This document shows positions 34,479 through 43,525 of a stretch of 64,000 bases of DNA, piece by piece (within the stretch, counting starts at the first letter, position 1; each line of letters opens with the position of its first letter). A program made the position numbers and the translations under genes. The notes beneath the pieces were generated by a model. It saw only the letters and a list, made by a program, of their open reading frames with translations, ran no database searches and was not told where the DNA came from. The DNA is from Chryseobacterium sp. 7 (GTDB lineage: Bacteria > Bacteroidota > Bacteroidia > Flavobacteriales > Weeksellaceae), in contig NZ_RCCA01000001.1 in NCBI RefSeq assembly GCF_003663845.1, positions 496,001 to 560,000 of the forward strand, in the 5' to 3' direction.

Positions 34479-35753
34479 ATGTTACAGTATTCCAACATCC
34501 ATCAGACGTCGAATTTTGCCGTGCTTTCCATAAGCTACGAGAAAGCCGATGTAGAAACGAGAGGAAAGTTTGCATTCTTTGATGAAAACATCAAAAATTT
34601 TGTTTCCAGAGTCCATCAGGAAGATCTGGGCGATGCATTTGTAGTTTCTACCTGTAACAGAACAGAGATTTATACCACTTCTCCCAATTATCTTTTAGTA
34701 GCTGAAGAGTATTGTAAAACCATAGGAGTACATCTTACGGATTTTCTTCAGTTTGCCAATATTCTGACTAAAGAGGAAGCACTTATTCATCTTTTCAGAG
34801 TAGCAGCCGGGCTTGAGAGTCAGATTATTGGAGATTTTGAAATTATCGGACAGATCAAAAAAGCATACAGCCGCTTCAAAAAAGAAAGACAAAATTCTAA
34901 TCCTTATCTGGAAAGAGCAATCAATGCCGCGATTCAGATTTCAAAAAGAATAAAAAATGAAACCGGCATTTCCAACGGTGCGGCTTCTGTTTCTTACGCG
35001 GCAGTTCATTATATCTTAAACAGCCAGAAAAGGATTGCTGAGAAAAATATTCTTCTTCTGGGGGTAGGTGAAATTGGGCAGAATACTGTTGAAAATCTGG
35101 TCAAGCATGTCTTTCAGCCGAAAATTAAAATTGCCAACAGAACTCAGGAGAAAGCTGAGAAGATTTCCCAGAAATATAATATTCCTCACGTTGATTATTC
35201 TGATTTTGACCAGGAATTAAAAAATACTGATATTCTTATTGTAGCAACAGGAGCCAAACATCCTATTATCAACCAGTCTCATTTCCCGAACGGAAAAGAA
35301 ACCCTGGTGATTGATCTTTCTATTCCTCATAACGTAGAAAAGAATGTTACCGAAAATGAGAACGTAACATTGATTGATGTGGATGAGCTTTCAAAACAGA
35401 TCCAGGAAACGATTCAACAGCGTGAAAGAGAAATTCCAAAAGCTGAAAAAATCATCAAGGAACTGATGAAAGACTTTATTGAATGGGAGAAAAAGAGAAA
35501 ACTGGCACCCAACATTCATCATTTCAAAGCAGTTTTAAAGAATATGGAACGCAATGAAATGCATAATTTTTACAGAAAAAATAAATACATAAACATCACG
35601 GACATGGAACTTTCTGACAAAATGATCCAGAAAATCACCAACCGTTTTGCAAAATATATCATCGATAACCCTTTAAAAGCCGAAGAAATTAGTAAATTAA
35701 TGCACGAAATATTAGTTGAACAACCAAACAACGAATTCAATGAAAAGCATTAG
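34479..35753 (+). CDS. hemA: Glutamyl-tRNA reductase
   Basis: 424 aa; reduces Glu-tRNA to glutamate-1-semialdehyde, the first step of C5 haem synthesis. Catalytic C59 in STCNRTE; NADPH domain with LLGVGEIGQN; C-terminal dimerisation helix. The ATG at 34479 (MLQYSNIHQ) is preferred to a TTG at 34467 that overlaps the promoter element. It overlaps hemC by 14 bp and starts the hemA-C-D-E cluster. Confidence 0.95.
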   Translation: MLQYSNIHQTSNFAVLSISYEKADVETRGKFAFFDENIKNFVSRVHQEDLGDAFVVSTCNRTEIYTTSPNYLLVAEEYCKTIGVHLTDFLQFANILTKEEALIHLFRVAAGLESQIIGDFEIIGQIKKAYSRFKKERQNSNPYLERAINAAIQISKRIKNETGISNGAASVSYAAVHYILNSQKRIAEKNILLLGVGEIGQNTVENLVKHVFQPKIKIANRTQEKAEKISQKYNIPHVDYSDFDQELKNTDILIVATGAKHPIINQSHFPNGKETLVIDLSIPHNVEKNVTENENVTLIDVDELSKQIQETIQQREREIPKAEKIIKELMKDFIEWEKKRKLAPNIHHFKAVLKNMERNEMHNFYRKNKYINITDMELSDKMIQKITNRFAKYIIDNPLKAEEISKLMHEILVEQPNNEFNEKH

Positions 35754-36648
35754 AATCGGAACGAGAAATTCCGCACTTGCACTTTGGCAGGCTAGAGAGG
35801 TTGCGAGGCACCTTCAGAACAACAATTATTTAACGGAAATTGTTCCTATCGTTTCTTCTGGCGATAAGAACCTTAATCAGCCACTTTATTCTTTAGGAAT
35901 TACCGGGGTTTTCACAAGAGACCTTGATATTGCCCTATTGAATGATGAAATTGATATTGCCGTACATTCCTTAAAAGACGTTCCTACCCAGCTTCCTCAA
36001 AATATTGAAATGATTGCCTATCTGGAAAGAGACCATCCGGAAGATATCCTGATCAGAAAAGAATCTGCAAGGAATAAAGAATTCCATGATCTTAAACTTG
36101 CCACCAGCAGTTTGAGAAGAAGAGCTTTCTGGCTGAGAAATTATCCTACTGCTGAGTTTTCGGATATCCGTGGAAATATTCAGACAAGACTTCAAAAACT
36201 GGAAGACGGAGATTTTGATGCCACCATTTTATCTTTGGCAGGAATCAAAAGAATGAAAATGGAAATTGATTACGAAATGCTTCCATTAATGATCTGCGCT
36301 CCATCTCAAGGAGTAATTTCTGTAGCAGGACATACAGACAAACCGGAGATCAACGAGATTGTAAGACAAATCAACCACCAGTCCACTCAAATTTGTGTAG
36401 AGATTGAAAGAAACTTCCTGAGTACTTTGGAGGGAGGCTGTACTGCACCTATCGGAGCTTTTGCACAAATCATGGGAGATCAAATCCGCTTCAAGGCAGC
36501 ACTTTGCTCTCTGGACGGCAAAAACTGTATTGCTGTAGATGAAAACTTTGAATATATTCCAGCTGAGAATTTCGGAGAAAAGTTTGCCAAAGTAGTTCTT
36601 GAAAACGGTGGAAAAGAATTAATGGCAGAAATTAAAAGTCAGATTTAA
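35740..36648 (+). CDS. hemC: Hydroxymethylbilane synthase (porphobilinogen deaminase)
   Basis: 302 aa from the ATG at 35740 (MKSIRIGTRNSALALWQ), the standard family start; a TTG at 35716 would add eight odd residues. C234 in GGCTAP carries the dipyrromethane cofactor. Condenses four porphobilinogens. Translationally coupled to hemA by overlap. Confidence 0.96.
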   Translation: MKSIRIGTRNSALALWQAREVARHLQNNNYLTEIVPIVSSGDKNLNQPLYSLGITGVFTRDLDIALLNDEIDIAVHSLKDVPTQLPQNIEMIAYLERDHPEDILIRKESARNKEFHDLKLATSSLRRRAFWLRNYPTAEFSDIRGNIQTRLQKLEDGDFDATILSLAGIKRMKMEIDYEMLPLMICAPSQGVISVAGHTDKPEINEIVRQINHQSTQICVEIERNFLSTLEGGCTAPIGAFAQIMGDQIRFKAALCSLDGKNCIAVDENFEYIPAENFGEKFAKVVLENGGKELMAEIKSQI

Positions 36649-36689
36649 AAAATTTCCTTCATCCAGCTTCTTGCTTCAAGCCTTACAAC

Positions 36690-37373
36690 ATGAAAATCTT
36701 ATTTACCAAAAATATAGACCAAGCTATTATATCCAAAGAATTAGGAGAGGATATTTCGGCGGACTGTGTGGAGGTAATTAAGACAAAGCCTATTATGATC
36801 AGCCCCTTTGATCTGAAGAATTATTCTTTAATTTTCACCAGCTCAAATGGCGTTATTTCATTTTTCAAAAACAGGTTTAAGCCCAATGAGAATTTTACCG
36901 CCAAAAATTACAACAAGATCTATTGCGTAGGTGAAAAAACGAAGAGAGAACTCAGAAAACACGGTTTCGGAACTTTTAAAGTATTGAAAAATGCTGAAAC
37001 TCTTTCCAGATTCATTGTCGGAAAGTGCCAGCACGAAAAGTTTCTTCATTTTTGCGGCAACCTTGCCATCAATGTTCTGGACAAGGAGCTTCCATTACAA
37101 AATATTAAGTACAAAAAAGTTACGATATACAATACTGAGGAAACTCATCCCATAATAAATGAAAAATATCATGCCGCAGTATTTTTTAGTCCGAGCGGAG
37201 TTCGTAGTTTTGCAAGGCGAAATTCTCTGGAAGGTATGAAGCTTTTTTCAATTGGCGAAACCACTTCCGGTGAGCTGCGAAATTATACACAGGAGGAGAT
37301 TTTTACTTCTGAAGAAAATACGCTTACTTCTATTTTTGAACTGATAAGAAAAGAAATCAGAAGTAGAATTTAG
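36690..37373 (+). CDS. hemD: Uroporphyrinogen-III synthase
   Basis: 227 aa. This family is poorly conserved; the two-lobed pattern is visible, with FTSSNGVISFF and FFSPSGVRSFARR. Its place between hemC and hemE supports the call. It closes and inverts ring D of hydroxymethylbilane. Confidence 0.85.
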   Translation: MKILFTKNIDQAIISKELGEDISADCVEVIKTKPIMISPFDLKNYSLIFTSSNGVISFFKNRFKPNENFTAKNYNKIYCVGEKTKRELRKHGFGTFKVLKNAETLSRFIVGKCQHEKFLHFCGNLAINVLDKELPLQNIKYKKVTIYNTEETHPIINEKYHAAVFFSPSGVRSFARRNSLEGMKLFSIGETTSGELRNYTQEEIFTSEENTLTSIFELIRKEIRSRI

Positions 37374-37420
37374 AATATCCGTTATCGGGATATGACCGAT
37401 AATATTAGTTTAAATAGATT

Positions 37421-38452
37421 ATGATAAAAAACGACCTATATTTAAAAGCACTTCGCGGAGAAACCGTTGAAAGACCTCCTGTCTGGATGATGAGGCAGGC
37501 TGGAAGATATCTGCCGGAATTCATTGCTTTAAGAGACCAATATGATTTCTTTACAAGATGCCAGACTCCTGAGCTTGCGGCTGAAATTACCCTACAGCCT
37601 ATCCGCAGATTTCCTTTGGATGCTGCGATTTTGTTTTCTGATATTCTGGTAGTTCCACAGGCTATGGGAATTGATTTCAAAATGAAAGAATCTGTAGGCC
37701 CATGGTTAGATACTCCTATCAGAACGATGGAACAGGTTCAGAATATTGAAACTCCGGATGTAAATGATACTTTAGGATACGTTTTTGATGCTATTGAACT
37801 TACTCTTCAGAAACTGGACAATGAGATTCCATTGATCGGTTTTGCAGGTTCTCCATGGACAATTCTTTGTTATTGTGTGGAAGGAAAAGGAAGTAAAGCT
37901 TTTGATATTGCAAAATCTTTCTGTTTCCAGCAGCCTGAAGCAGCTCATTTGTTACTGCAAAAAATTACAGATACTACGATTGCTTATTTAAAGAGAAAAG
38001 TAGAAAAAGGAGTTTCTGCAGTACAGGTTTTTGATTCCTGGGGTGGAATGCTTTCTCCTACAGATTATCAGGAGTTCTCATGGCAGTATATCAATCAGAT
38101 TGTAGAAGCATTAAGTCCGCTTACCCACGTGGTGGTATTTGGAAAAGGATGTTGGTTTGCATTGGAAGATATGACCATGTCTAAAGCTTCTGCTCTTGGA
38201 GTAGACTGGACGATTAAGCCGGAATTCGCAAGAACATTAACAAACCATACGATGACGCTACAAGGAAATTTTGATCCTGCAAGGCTTCATTCAACACCTG
38301 AGACGATTAAGAAAATGGTGAATGAGATGATCAACCGCTTTGGAAAAGACAGATATATCGCTAATTTAGGTCACGGAATTCTACCGAATGTTCCTGTTGA
38401 AAATGCTGAGGCATTCATCAGAGCCGTAGTCGATTGGAAACCGAATTTATAA
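37421..38452 (+). CDS. hemE: Uroporphyrinogen decarboxylase
   Basis: 343 aa. N-terminal signature [16 protein letters not shown], then [19 protein letters not shown] and a C-terminal [11 protein letters not shown]. Converts uroporphyrinogen III to coproporphyrinogen III. Last gene of the hem cluster; a strong terminator follows. Confidence 0.97.
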   Translation: MIKNDLYLKALRGETVERPPVWMMRQAGRYLPEFIALRDQYDFFTRCQTPELAAEITLQPIRRFPLDAAILFSDILVVPQAMGIDFKMKESVGPWLDTPIRTMEQVQNIETPDVNDTLGYVFDAIELTLQKLDNEIPLIGFAGSPWTILCYCVEGKGSKAFDIAKSFCFQQPEAAHLLLQKITDTTIAYLKRKVEKGVSAVQVFDSWGGMLSPTDYQEFSWQYINQIVEALSPLTHVVVFGKGCWFALEDMTMSKASALGVDWTIKPEFARTLTNHTMTLQGNFDPARLHSTPETIKKMVNEMINRFGKDRYIANLGHGILPNVPVENAEAFIRAVVDWKPNL

Positions 38453-38472
38453 GATTATTCTCTTAAGAAAAT

Positions 38473-38507
38473 AAAAAATCCCTGTTATTAAATAACAGGG
38501 ATTTTTT
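38473..38507 (+). terminator. Terminator after hemE
   Basis: 17-bp perfect arms around a single central base, with the stem CCCTGTTATT/AATAACAGGG and flanking A and T runs. Confidence 0.92.
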
Positions 38508-38546
38508 ATGATTATTAATTTTTCCGCAGCCTTTTATTTATTTCTT

Positions 38547-38554
38547 TATATTTG
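38547..38554 (+). promoter_or_regulatory. -7 element of the GG-leader peptide gene
   Basis: TATATTTG, 25 bp before the ATG at 38580; the -33 part is weak. Confidence 0.5.
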
Positions 38555-38579
38555 ATTACGAACACTTTAAATCTTTATT

Positions 38580-38705
38580 ATGAAAAAATTAAACAAAGAA
38601 AAATTGAAAAGCATTGTAGCAGGAGGAGAAATCTGCCTGGAATGTGCTATCGGATATTATCAGGTTATTATTGATGGCCGATGTTATTGCGTTCCGATGG
38701 ACTAA
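38580..38705 (+). CDS. 41-aa bacteriocin-like peptide with double-glycine leader
   Basis: Translation MKKLNKEKLKSIVAGG, then a 25-residue core with four Cys (C19, C22, C35, C37) ending VPMD. A Lys-rich leader with LKSIVAGG is the double-glycine cleavage form recognised by peptidase-containing ABC exporters, and resembles the natural-product or bacteriocin-like precursors common in Chryseobacterium. It has its own TATATTTG promoter and terminator. No modification enzyme or exporter is nearby, so maturation would rely on distant genes. Antibacterial activity is inferred only. Confidence 0.7.
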   Translation: MKKLNKEKLKSIVAGGEICLECAIGYYQVIIDGRCYCVPMD

Positions 38706-38709
38706 TTAA

Positions 38710-38733
38710 AAAAGCAGCCCAATGGCTGCTTTT
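38710..38733. terminator. Terminator after the GG-leader peptide
   Basis: 10-bp arms AAAAGCAGCC/GGCTGCTTTT with a 4-nt loop; flanking A and T runs let it also serve the convergent sufS gene. Confidence 0.85.
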
Positions 38734-38762
38734 AATTTATATTATAAAGAATGTAGGATTGA

Positions 38763-39983
38763 TTAGCTCAACATTCTTTGTGCTTTCTTCACTCCCTCTA
38801 CCAGAATATCAATTTCCTCGAAAGTGTTATATACTGCAAAACTTGCTCTTACCGTTCCTGCAATATTAAAGAAATTCATAATAGGCTGTGTACAGTGATG
38901 TCCTGTTCTTACAGCAATTCCCATTTTATCAAGAATCATCCCTACGTCAGAAGCAATACCCACTCCTTCCAAGTTAAAGGAAACAACTCCGGTTCTGTTT
39001 GCTTTTTCTCCATAGATTTTAATTCCTTCTAATTCTAAAAGCTGTCTTTGGGCATATTCCAATAAAGCATTTTCATGATTCTGAATATTAGTATGCCCCA
39101 CTCTGTTCATGAAATCAACGGCAGCACCCAAAGCAATATTTCCTCCTACATTAGGCGTTCCTGCTTCATATTTAAATGGAAGACCTGCATAGGTAGTTCC
39201 TTCGAAAGAACATGTAGCAATCATCTCTCCTCCTCCATGAAATGGCGGCAAAGCCTCTAAAACTTCACGTTTTCCATACAAAATACCTGTTCCCATAGGA
39301 GCATACATTTTATGGCCTGAGAAGACAAAGAAATCACAATCCATCTTCTGAACATCAATATTGAAATGCGGAGCAGACTGAGCACCGTCTATTACAACAT
39401 AGGCATCAGTATTTTTTCTTGTTTTAGCAATAATTTCCTCGATAGGATTTACAATTCCCAATGCATTGGAAACCTGATTCACAGAAACAACCTTTGTTTT
39501 TTCGCTTAAAAACTGATCAAAATGGTCCATTTGAAGAATTCCGTTTTCATCAATAGGAATTACACGAAGTTTTGCCCCTGTCCTTTCACAAAGCATCTGC
39601 CAAGGAACAATATTAGAATGGTGCTCCAGATAGGAAATAATGATCTCATCATCTTTCTGGAGTTTCTGTGTTAAAATATAAGCGATGAGGTTCAGACCCT
39701 CTGTTGTTCCTTTTGTAAAGATCACTTCAAAATCATGCTCAGCATTGATGAACTTCTGGATCTTTCTTCTTGAAAGCTCCATTTCCTCTGTTGCCAGCTG
39801 GCTTAGGGTATGAATTCCTCTGTGAACATTGGCATTAAGCTCTGTATAATATGCGTGACAGACTTCCAAAACTGAATTTGGTTTTTGGGAGGTAGCTGCA
39901 TTATCCAGATAAACCAAAGGCTTACCGTTCACTTCTCTGTCCAATATAGAAAACTGGCTTCTTATTTCCTGAATGTCAAACAT
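38763..39983 (-). CDS. sufS: SufS-type cysteine desulfurase
   Basis: 406 aa, a PLP enzyme that takes sulfur from cysteine for Fe-S cluster assembly. PLP lysine K225 in SGHKMYAP; catalytic C364 in RTGHHCTQP, the short-loop class II form. Other suf genes are not adjacent in the window; the unit appears to start at 39983 and to be monocistronic here. Confidence 0.93.
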   Translation of the reverse strand: MFDIQEIRSQFSILDREVNGKPLVYLDNAATSQKPNSVLEVCHAYYTELNANVHRGIHTLSQLATEEMELSRRKIQKFINAEHDFEVIFTKGTTEGLNLIAYILTQKLQKDDEIIISYLEHHSNIVPWQMLCERTGAKLRVIPIDENGILQMDHFDQFLSEKTKVVSVNQVSNALGIVNPIEEIIAKTRKNTDAYVVIDGAQSAPHFNIDVQKMDCDFFVFSGHKMYAPMGTGILYGKREVLEALPPFHGGGEMIATCSFEGTTYAGLPFKYEAGTPNVGGNIALGAAVDFMNRVGHTNIQNHENALLEYAQRQLLELEGIKIYGEKANRTGVVSFNLEGVGIASDVGMILDKMGIAVRTGHHCTQPIMNFFNIAGTVRASFAVYNTFEEIDILVEGVKKAQRMLS

Positions 39984-40173
39984 TTATTTATTTTTTAAAT
40001 TAAACCGTCCTTATTTAGAACTCTTCAAATTTACGGCTTTTTTTCCGAAAGGAAGTATGAGATAAGGAGGTGATAGTTATCAGTTGATAGAAATATTCGA
40101 TAGTGTATAGTAAGGATAGTATATGAGGTAAGAATAGTAAAGGGCAAATTGTTATTTATCTTTATCAAACAAA

Positions 40174-40201
40174 AAAACCTACCAATAAATTGATAGGTTT
40201 T
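40174..40201 (-). terminator. Terminator of rplY
   Basis: 11-bp arms with one G-U pair, 6-nt loop, followed by Ts on the minus strand. The rest of the 240-bp gap to sufS is AT-rich with no gene. Confidence 0.75.
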
Positions 40202-40223
40202 ATATTGTTTAAATAAGCAATTC

Positions 40224-40871
40224 TTATTCTGCTGCAGTTTCTGCTGCAGCTTCAGGAGCTGCTCCTTCTTCAGTTGCAACTTCTTCTTCATCTTCATCAT
40301 CCATTGCAGCTGCACCTCCTTTCATTGCATTTCTAGACATCTTAACAGCAACTACTACTGCATTGTCTGGATGTACGAAAGAATAACCTTCTGTTTTGAT
40401 ACCACCGATGTAAAGTTTGTTACCAATTCTTAATGGAGTAACATCCACAACGATTTCGTCAGGTAGGTTAGCAGGGATAGCTTTTACTTTTAGTTTTCTG
40501 AAAGACTGACGTAAAACACCACCAGCAACAACACCTTTAGAACGTCCAGTAATTCTTACAGGAACCTCCATGATAACTGGCTTATCGTCAGATAATTGAT
40601 AGAAGTCGATGTGAAGAATTTTGTCCGTAATTGGGTGAAACTGAATATCCTGAAGAACAGCTGGAATTGTTTTTCCGTCAACTTCAATAGATACCGTGTG
40701 TGCTTCAGGAGTGTATACTAATCCTTTGAAAGCTCTCTCTTCAGCAGAGAAGTTCAAAGGTGCTTCACCTCCATAAACAACACAAGGAACTAATTCAGCA
40801 TCACGTAAAGCTTTTGTAGACTTTTTGCCCACGCTTTCTCTTTTTGTACCTTGAATTGTAATAGATTTCAT
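40224..40871 (-). CDS. rplY: 50S ribosomal protein L25 (CTC form)
   Basis: 215 aa, with the N-terminal 5S-rRNA-binding L25 domain ([17 protein letters not shown]) and the beta-rich C-terminal CTC domain. The last about 30 residues are an acidic Ala/Glu tail. Follows prs by 55 bp on the same strand, a pairing common in bacteria. Confidence 0.95.
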   Translation of the reverse strand: MKSITIQGTKRESVGKKSTKALRDAELVPCVVYGGEAPLNFSAEERAFKGLVYTPEAHTVSIEVDGKTIPAVLQDIQFHPITDKILHIDFYQLSDDKPVIMEVPVRITGRSKGVVAGGVLRQSFRKLKVKAIPANLPDEIVVDVTPLRIGNKLYIGGIKTEGYSFVHPDNAVVVAVKMSRNAMKGGAAAMDDEDEEEVATEEGAAPEAAAETAAE

Positions 40872-40926
40872 TTATAAAAATTTAAAAAATTGTTCTAATT
40901 TTAATTTGCAATCTGCTAAAAATCAA

Positions 40927-41865
40927 TTAAATAACAAATTTACTGCTAATTGATTTATGCTCATGAACCATAGTCATAACATCCGCAAATAACGGGGCGC
41001 AAGATAGCACTTTTATTTTAGATGACAAATTATTTTTAACAGGAATTGAGTCAGTTACAATAACTTCCAAGAGTTTTGAGTTCTCAATATTCTCGTAAGC
41101 CTTACCTGAAAGCACTCCGTGAGTGGCCATAGCTCTTACTGTTTTTGCTCCTTTCTCAATTAAGATATCTGCTGCTTTACAAAGTGTACCTGCAGTATCA
41201 ATCATATCATCAATAAGGATTACGTTTTTACCTGTTACATCCCCAATAAGGAACATTTCTTCTACTACATTTGCTTTTTTTCTTTCCTTATAAGCAATTA
41301 CTACTTCAGCACCTAAGTGGCCTGCATAGTTTTTAGCTCTTTTTGCCCCTCCCATATCCGGAGAAGCAATAGTAAGGCTATCAAGATTTAAAGATCTGAT
41401 ATAATCCACAAAAATAGAAGAAGCATACAGGTGATCCACCGGAATCTCGAAGAACCCTTGAATCTGATCTGCGTGAAGATCCATAGTCATTACTCTTGTT
41501 GCTCCTGCTGCGGTAAGAAGGTTAGCAACGAGTTTAGCACCGATCGGCGCTCTTGGTTTGTCTTTTCTGTCCTGTCTGGCAAGTCCGAAGTAAGGAATTA
41601 CTACGGTAATGCTCTTTGCAGAAGCTCTTTTCGCTGCATCAATCATTAGAAGAAGCTCCAAAAGATTGTCTGCAGGAGGGAATGTAGATCCAATCAGGAA
41701 AACTCTTCCTCCTCTTACAGATTCATCCAAAACAGGCTCAAATTCCCCGTCACTGAACTCCTGAAAGTTGATTTTTCCTAATTCTTTCCCATAATTCTGG
41801 GCAATTTTCTCTGCCAAGTCCCTGCTGGTTCTTGTACAAAATAGATAACTTAACTGATCGGCCAT
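40927..41865 (-). CDS. prs: Ribose-phosphate pyrophosphokinase
   Basis: 312 aa; makes PRPP from ribose-5-phosphate and ATP. Family motifs: FSDGEFEPVLDESVRGG, DLHADQIQGFF and the PRPP loop VILIDDMIDTAGT. Upstream of rplY. Essential for nucleotide, His and Trp synthesis. Confidence 0.96.
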   Translation of the reverse strand: MADQLSYLFCTRTSRDLAEKIAQNYGKELGKINFQEFSDGEFEPVLDESVRGGRVFLIGSTFPPADNLLELLLMIDAAKRASAKSITVVIPYFGLARQDRKDKPRAPIGAKLVANLLTAAGATRVMTMDLHADQIQGFFEIPVDHLYASSIFVDYIRSLNLDSLTIASPDMGGAKRAKNYAGHLGAEVVIAYKERKKANVVEEMFLIGDVTGKNVILIDDMIDTAGTLCKAADILIEKGAKTVRAMATHGVLSGKAYENIENSKLLEVIVTDSIPVKNNLSSKIKVLSCAPLFADVMTMVHEHKSISSKFVI

Positions 41866-41900
41866 TTTTACTTTTTAAAAGATTTTGCAAATTTAAAAAA

Positions 41901-41927
41901 AAACCACAAGATTTACTCCTGTGGTTT
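41901..41927 (-). terminator. Terminator of the SGNH lipoprotein gene
   Basis: 8-bp arms AAACCACA/TGTGGTTT, 11-nt loop, then Ts on the minus strand. Confidence 0.75.
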
Positions 41928-41950
41928 CTAAGTTTTTATTTTATCAATTA

Positions 41951-43513
41951 TTAAGGGAATTTAACTCCTGAATATTTGTTCGGATCTACCTGTGGAAGTG
42001 TAGACCTGTATTTAGCATTGATAGACTTAATAAATTCATTAGCAACAATACCATATCCGCGACCTGTAAGGTGAACACCATCCAGAGAGAAAGCTCCTCC
42101 TGTTACAAATTTCGCAGTATATTTTACTCCGTCAAACGAAATACCGGACTGTGCGTTCAGTTCAAGCATTTTAGCAGCTGCATCTACAAAAGCCAATCCA
42201 TAAGAATCAGCAAGAGATTTTATAGAATTATTATATGCTGTTGTAGCTGTTTGTACATAGCCCGCTTCTGTTTTTGTTAATACATGCTGGTTTTGTAATG
42301 GATAAGAAATACCATAAATATTTACCGGAGCCGGAACTCCCGCCGCAGTACTTCCAATTACAGAGCTTGTAGTAAGTAAAATGTAATCATCTGCTGTAGC
42401 CTGTCTAGCCTGTCCAAAGATCTGTCCGAAAGCAGCAGCTGTTGGAGCTCCCAAAGAAGGAGTCAGTGCAGCAGTAAGCTGTGCAGATAAATCTGTAAGA
42501 GCCACATCTTTAATTAAGACAGGATTCGGGCCTGTTGCAGAAAGTAAATTAATTCTATCCCCAGCTCCAAAAGCAGTAAGTGCCTGCTTCAAAGGACCAT
42601 ATAAACTTGAATTTAGAGTCGATAAATTTGCTCCTAAAAGAGCAGGTGTCAAAGGGTTGTAAGGCACAGTAGTAAAGAAAGGAACTGAAGTAACAGAAGG
42701 AATATTCGCAATAACACCTTTTGTTGTTCCTACACTTTTAAGACCATCTAAAACGGCTTTAATAGACCCGGCAACAAGTGCAGGATCGGAAATGTCATTT
42801 GACTTATAAGTCGTAGGATTTGTATTTCCCGTCTGAACCGTAGCAGCAGTATAAGTGGTAACCCCTCCTACTGTTTGAGAGTTTGTTCCTCCATTGGTAG
42901 CATAAGATAACACATCATTATTTCCTATCCAAAGAGAGAAGAAAGTTGCCTTCTGAGCCATAGCATCAGCCAATACACTTGTAGTAGCAGAAGAAGCAAA
43001 CCTTACAAAATAAGGATTAGCCGTACCTGTCGCAAGACCTGCCTGACTGCCATATCCAGGTGCCACCAAGTGGAATGACTTCGCACCAGGCACACCCATA
43101 TTATTATAAGCTCCTCCACCAGATAAAACATCTAATGCCGCTGCCGGACCACTTGCCACAGGAGACAATGATCCATTAACCACCTGAAGATTTAATTTCC
43201 CAGGGAATCCCGGAAGATTATTAAATCCTCCTACATCATTAGGCATTAATGGCAGTTTAAAATCTCCTCCTCCTGCAAACTTCATTTGTCCTGCAATCAT
43301 ATTTGGATAAGATTCATTTTGGCCGCTGCTGTATAAAGCTCCGTCACGATAGCCGGAAGTAAGTGAATTCCCCAGTGAAATATATTTCGTAAAATCTGCG
43401 TCACCTTTTGTTACCTGGATATCTCTCACATCCGTATCGAAATCCGTATTACAGCTTGTTACTGTAAAAAGAAGTGCAGAAACTGCAATTGTCGATATTA
43501 TAATTTTTTTCAT
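41951..43513 (-). CDS. SGNH/GDSL-hydrolase lipoprotein
   Basis: 520 aa. Lipobox FTVTSC lipidates C21. SGNH blocks are visible: S50 in SLGNSLTSG, WIGNNDVL, and the Asp-His pair in DGVHLTGRGYG. It is a surface or periplasmic esterase/lipase of Bacteroidota type. It lies 12 bp after the FadL-type porin gene, so the pair may capture and hydrolyse lipids; that link is inference. Confidence 0.85.
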   Translation of the reverse strand: MKKIIISTIAVSALLFTVTSCNTDFDTDVRDIQVTKGDADFTKYISLGNSLTSGYRDGALYSSGQNESYPNMIAGQMKFAGGGDFKLPLMPNDVGGFNNLPGFPGKLNLQVVNGSLSPVASGPAAALDVLSGGGAYNNMGVPGAKSFHLVAPGYGSQAGLATGTANPYFVRFASSATTSVLADAMAQKATFFSLWIGNNDVLSYATNGGTNSQTVGGVTTYTAATVQTGNTNPTTYKSNDISDPALVAGSIKAVLDGLKSVGTTKGVIANIPSVTSVPFFTTVPYNPLTPALLGANLSTLNSSLYGPLKQALTAFGAGDRINLLSATGPNPVLIKDVALTDLSAQLTAALTPSLGAPTAAAFGQIFGQARQATADDYILLTTSSVIGSTAAGVPAPVNIYGISYPLQNQHVLTKTEAGYVQTATTAYNNSIKSLADSYGLAFVDAAAKMLELNAQSGISFDGVKYTAKFVTGGAFSLDGVHLTGRGYGIVANEFIKSINAKYRSTLPQVDPNKYSGVKFP

Positions 43514-43525
43514 AGTCTTCTAAAA

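Noticed and set aside
34714..34892. Fur-box-like control of hemA
   Set aside because: Only a short GATAATTATC palindrome exists upstream (about 34414), too far from the promoter and too short to call a Fur site.
40031..40315. 94-codon Leu/Lys/Gln-rich minus-strand ORF overlapping the rplY end
   Set aside because: Its start lies in the low-complexity rplY tail in another frame and the rest is AT-rich spacer with the rplY terminator.
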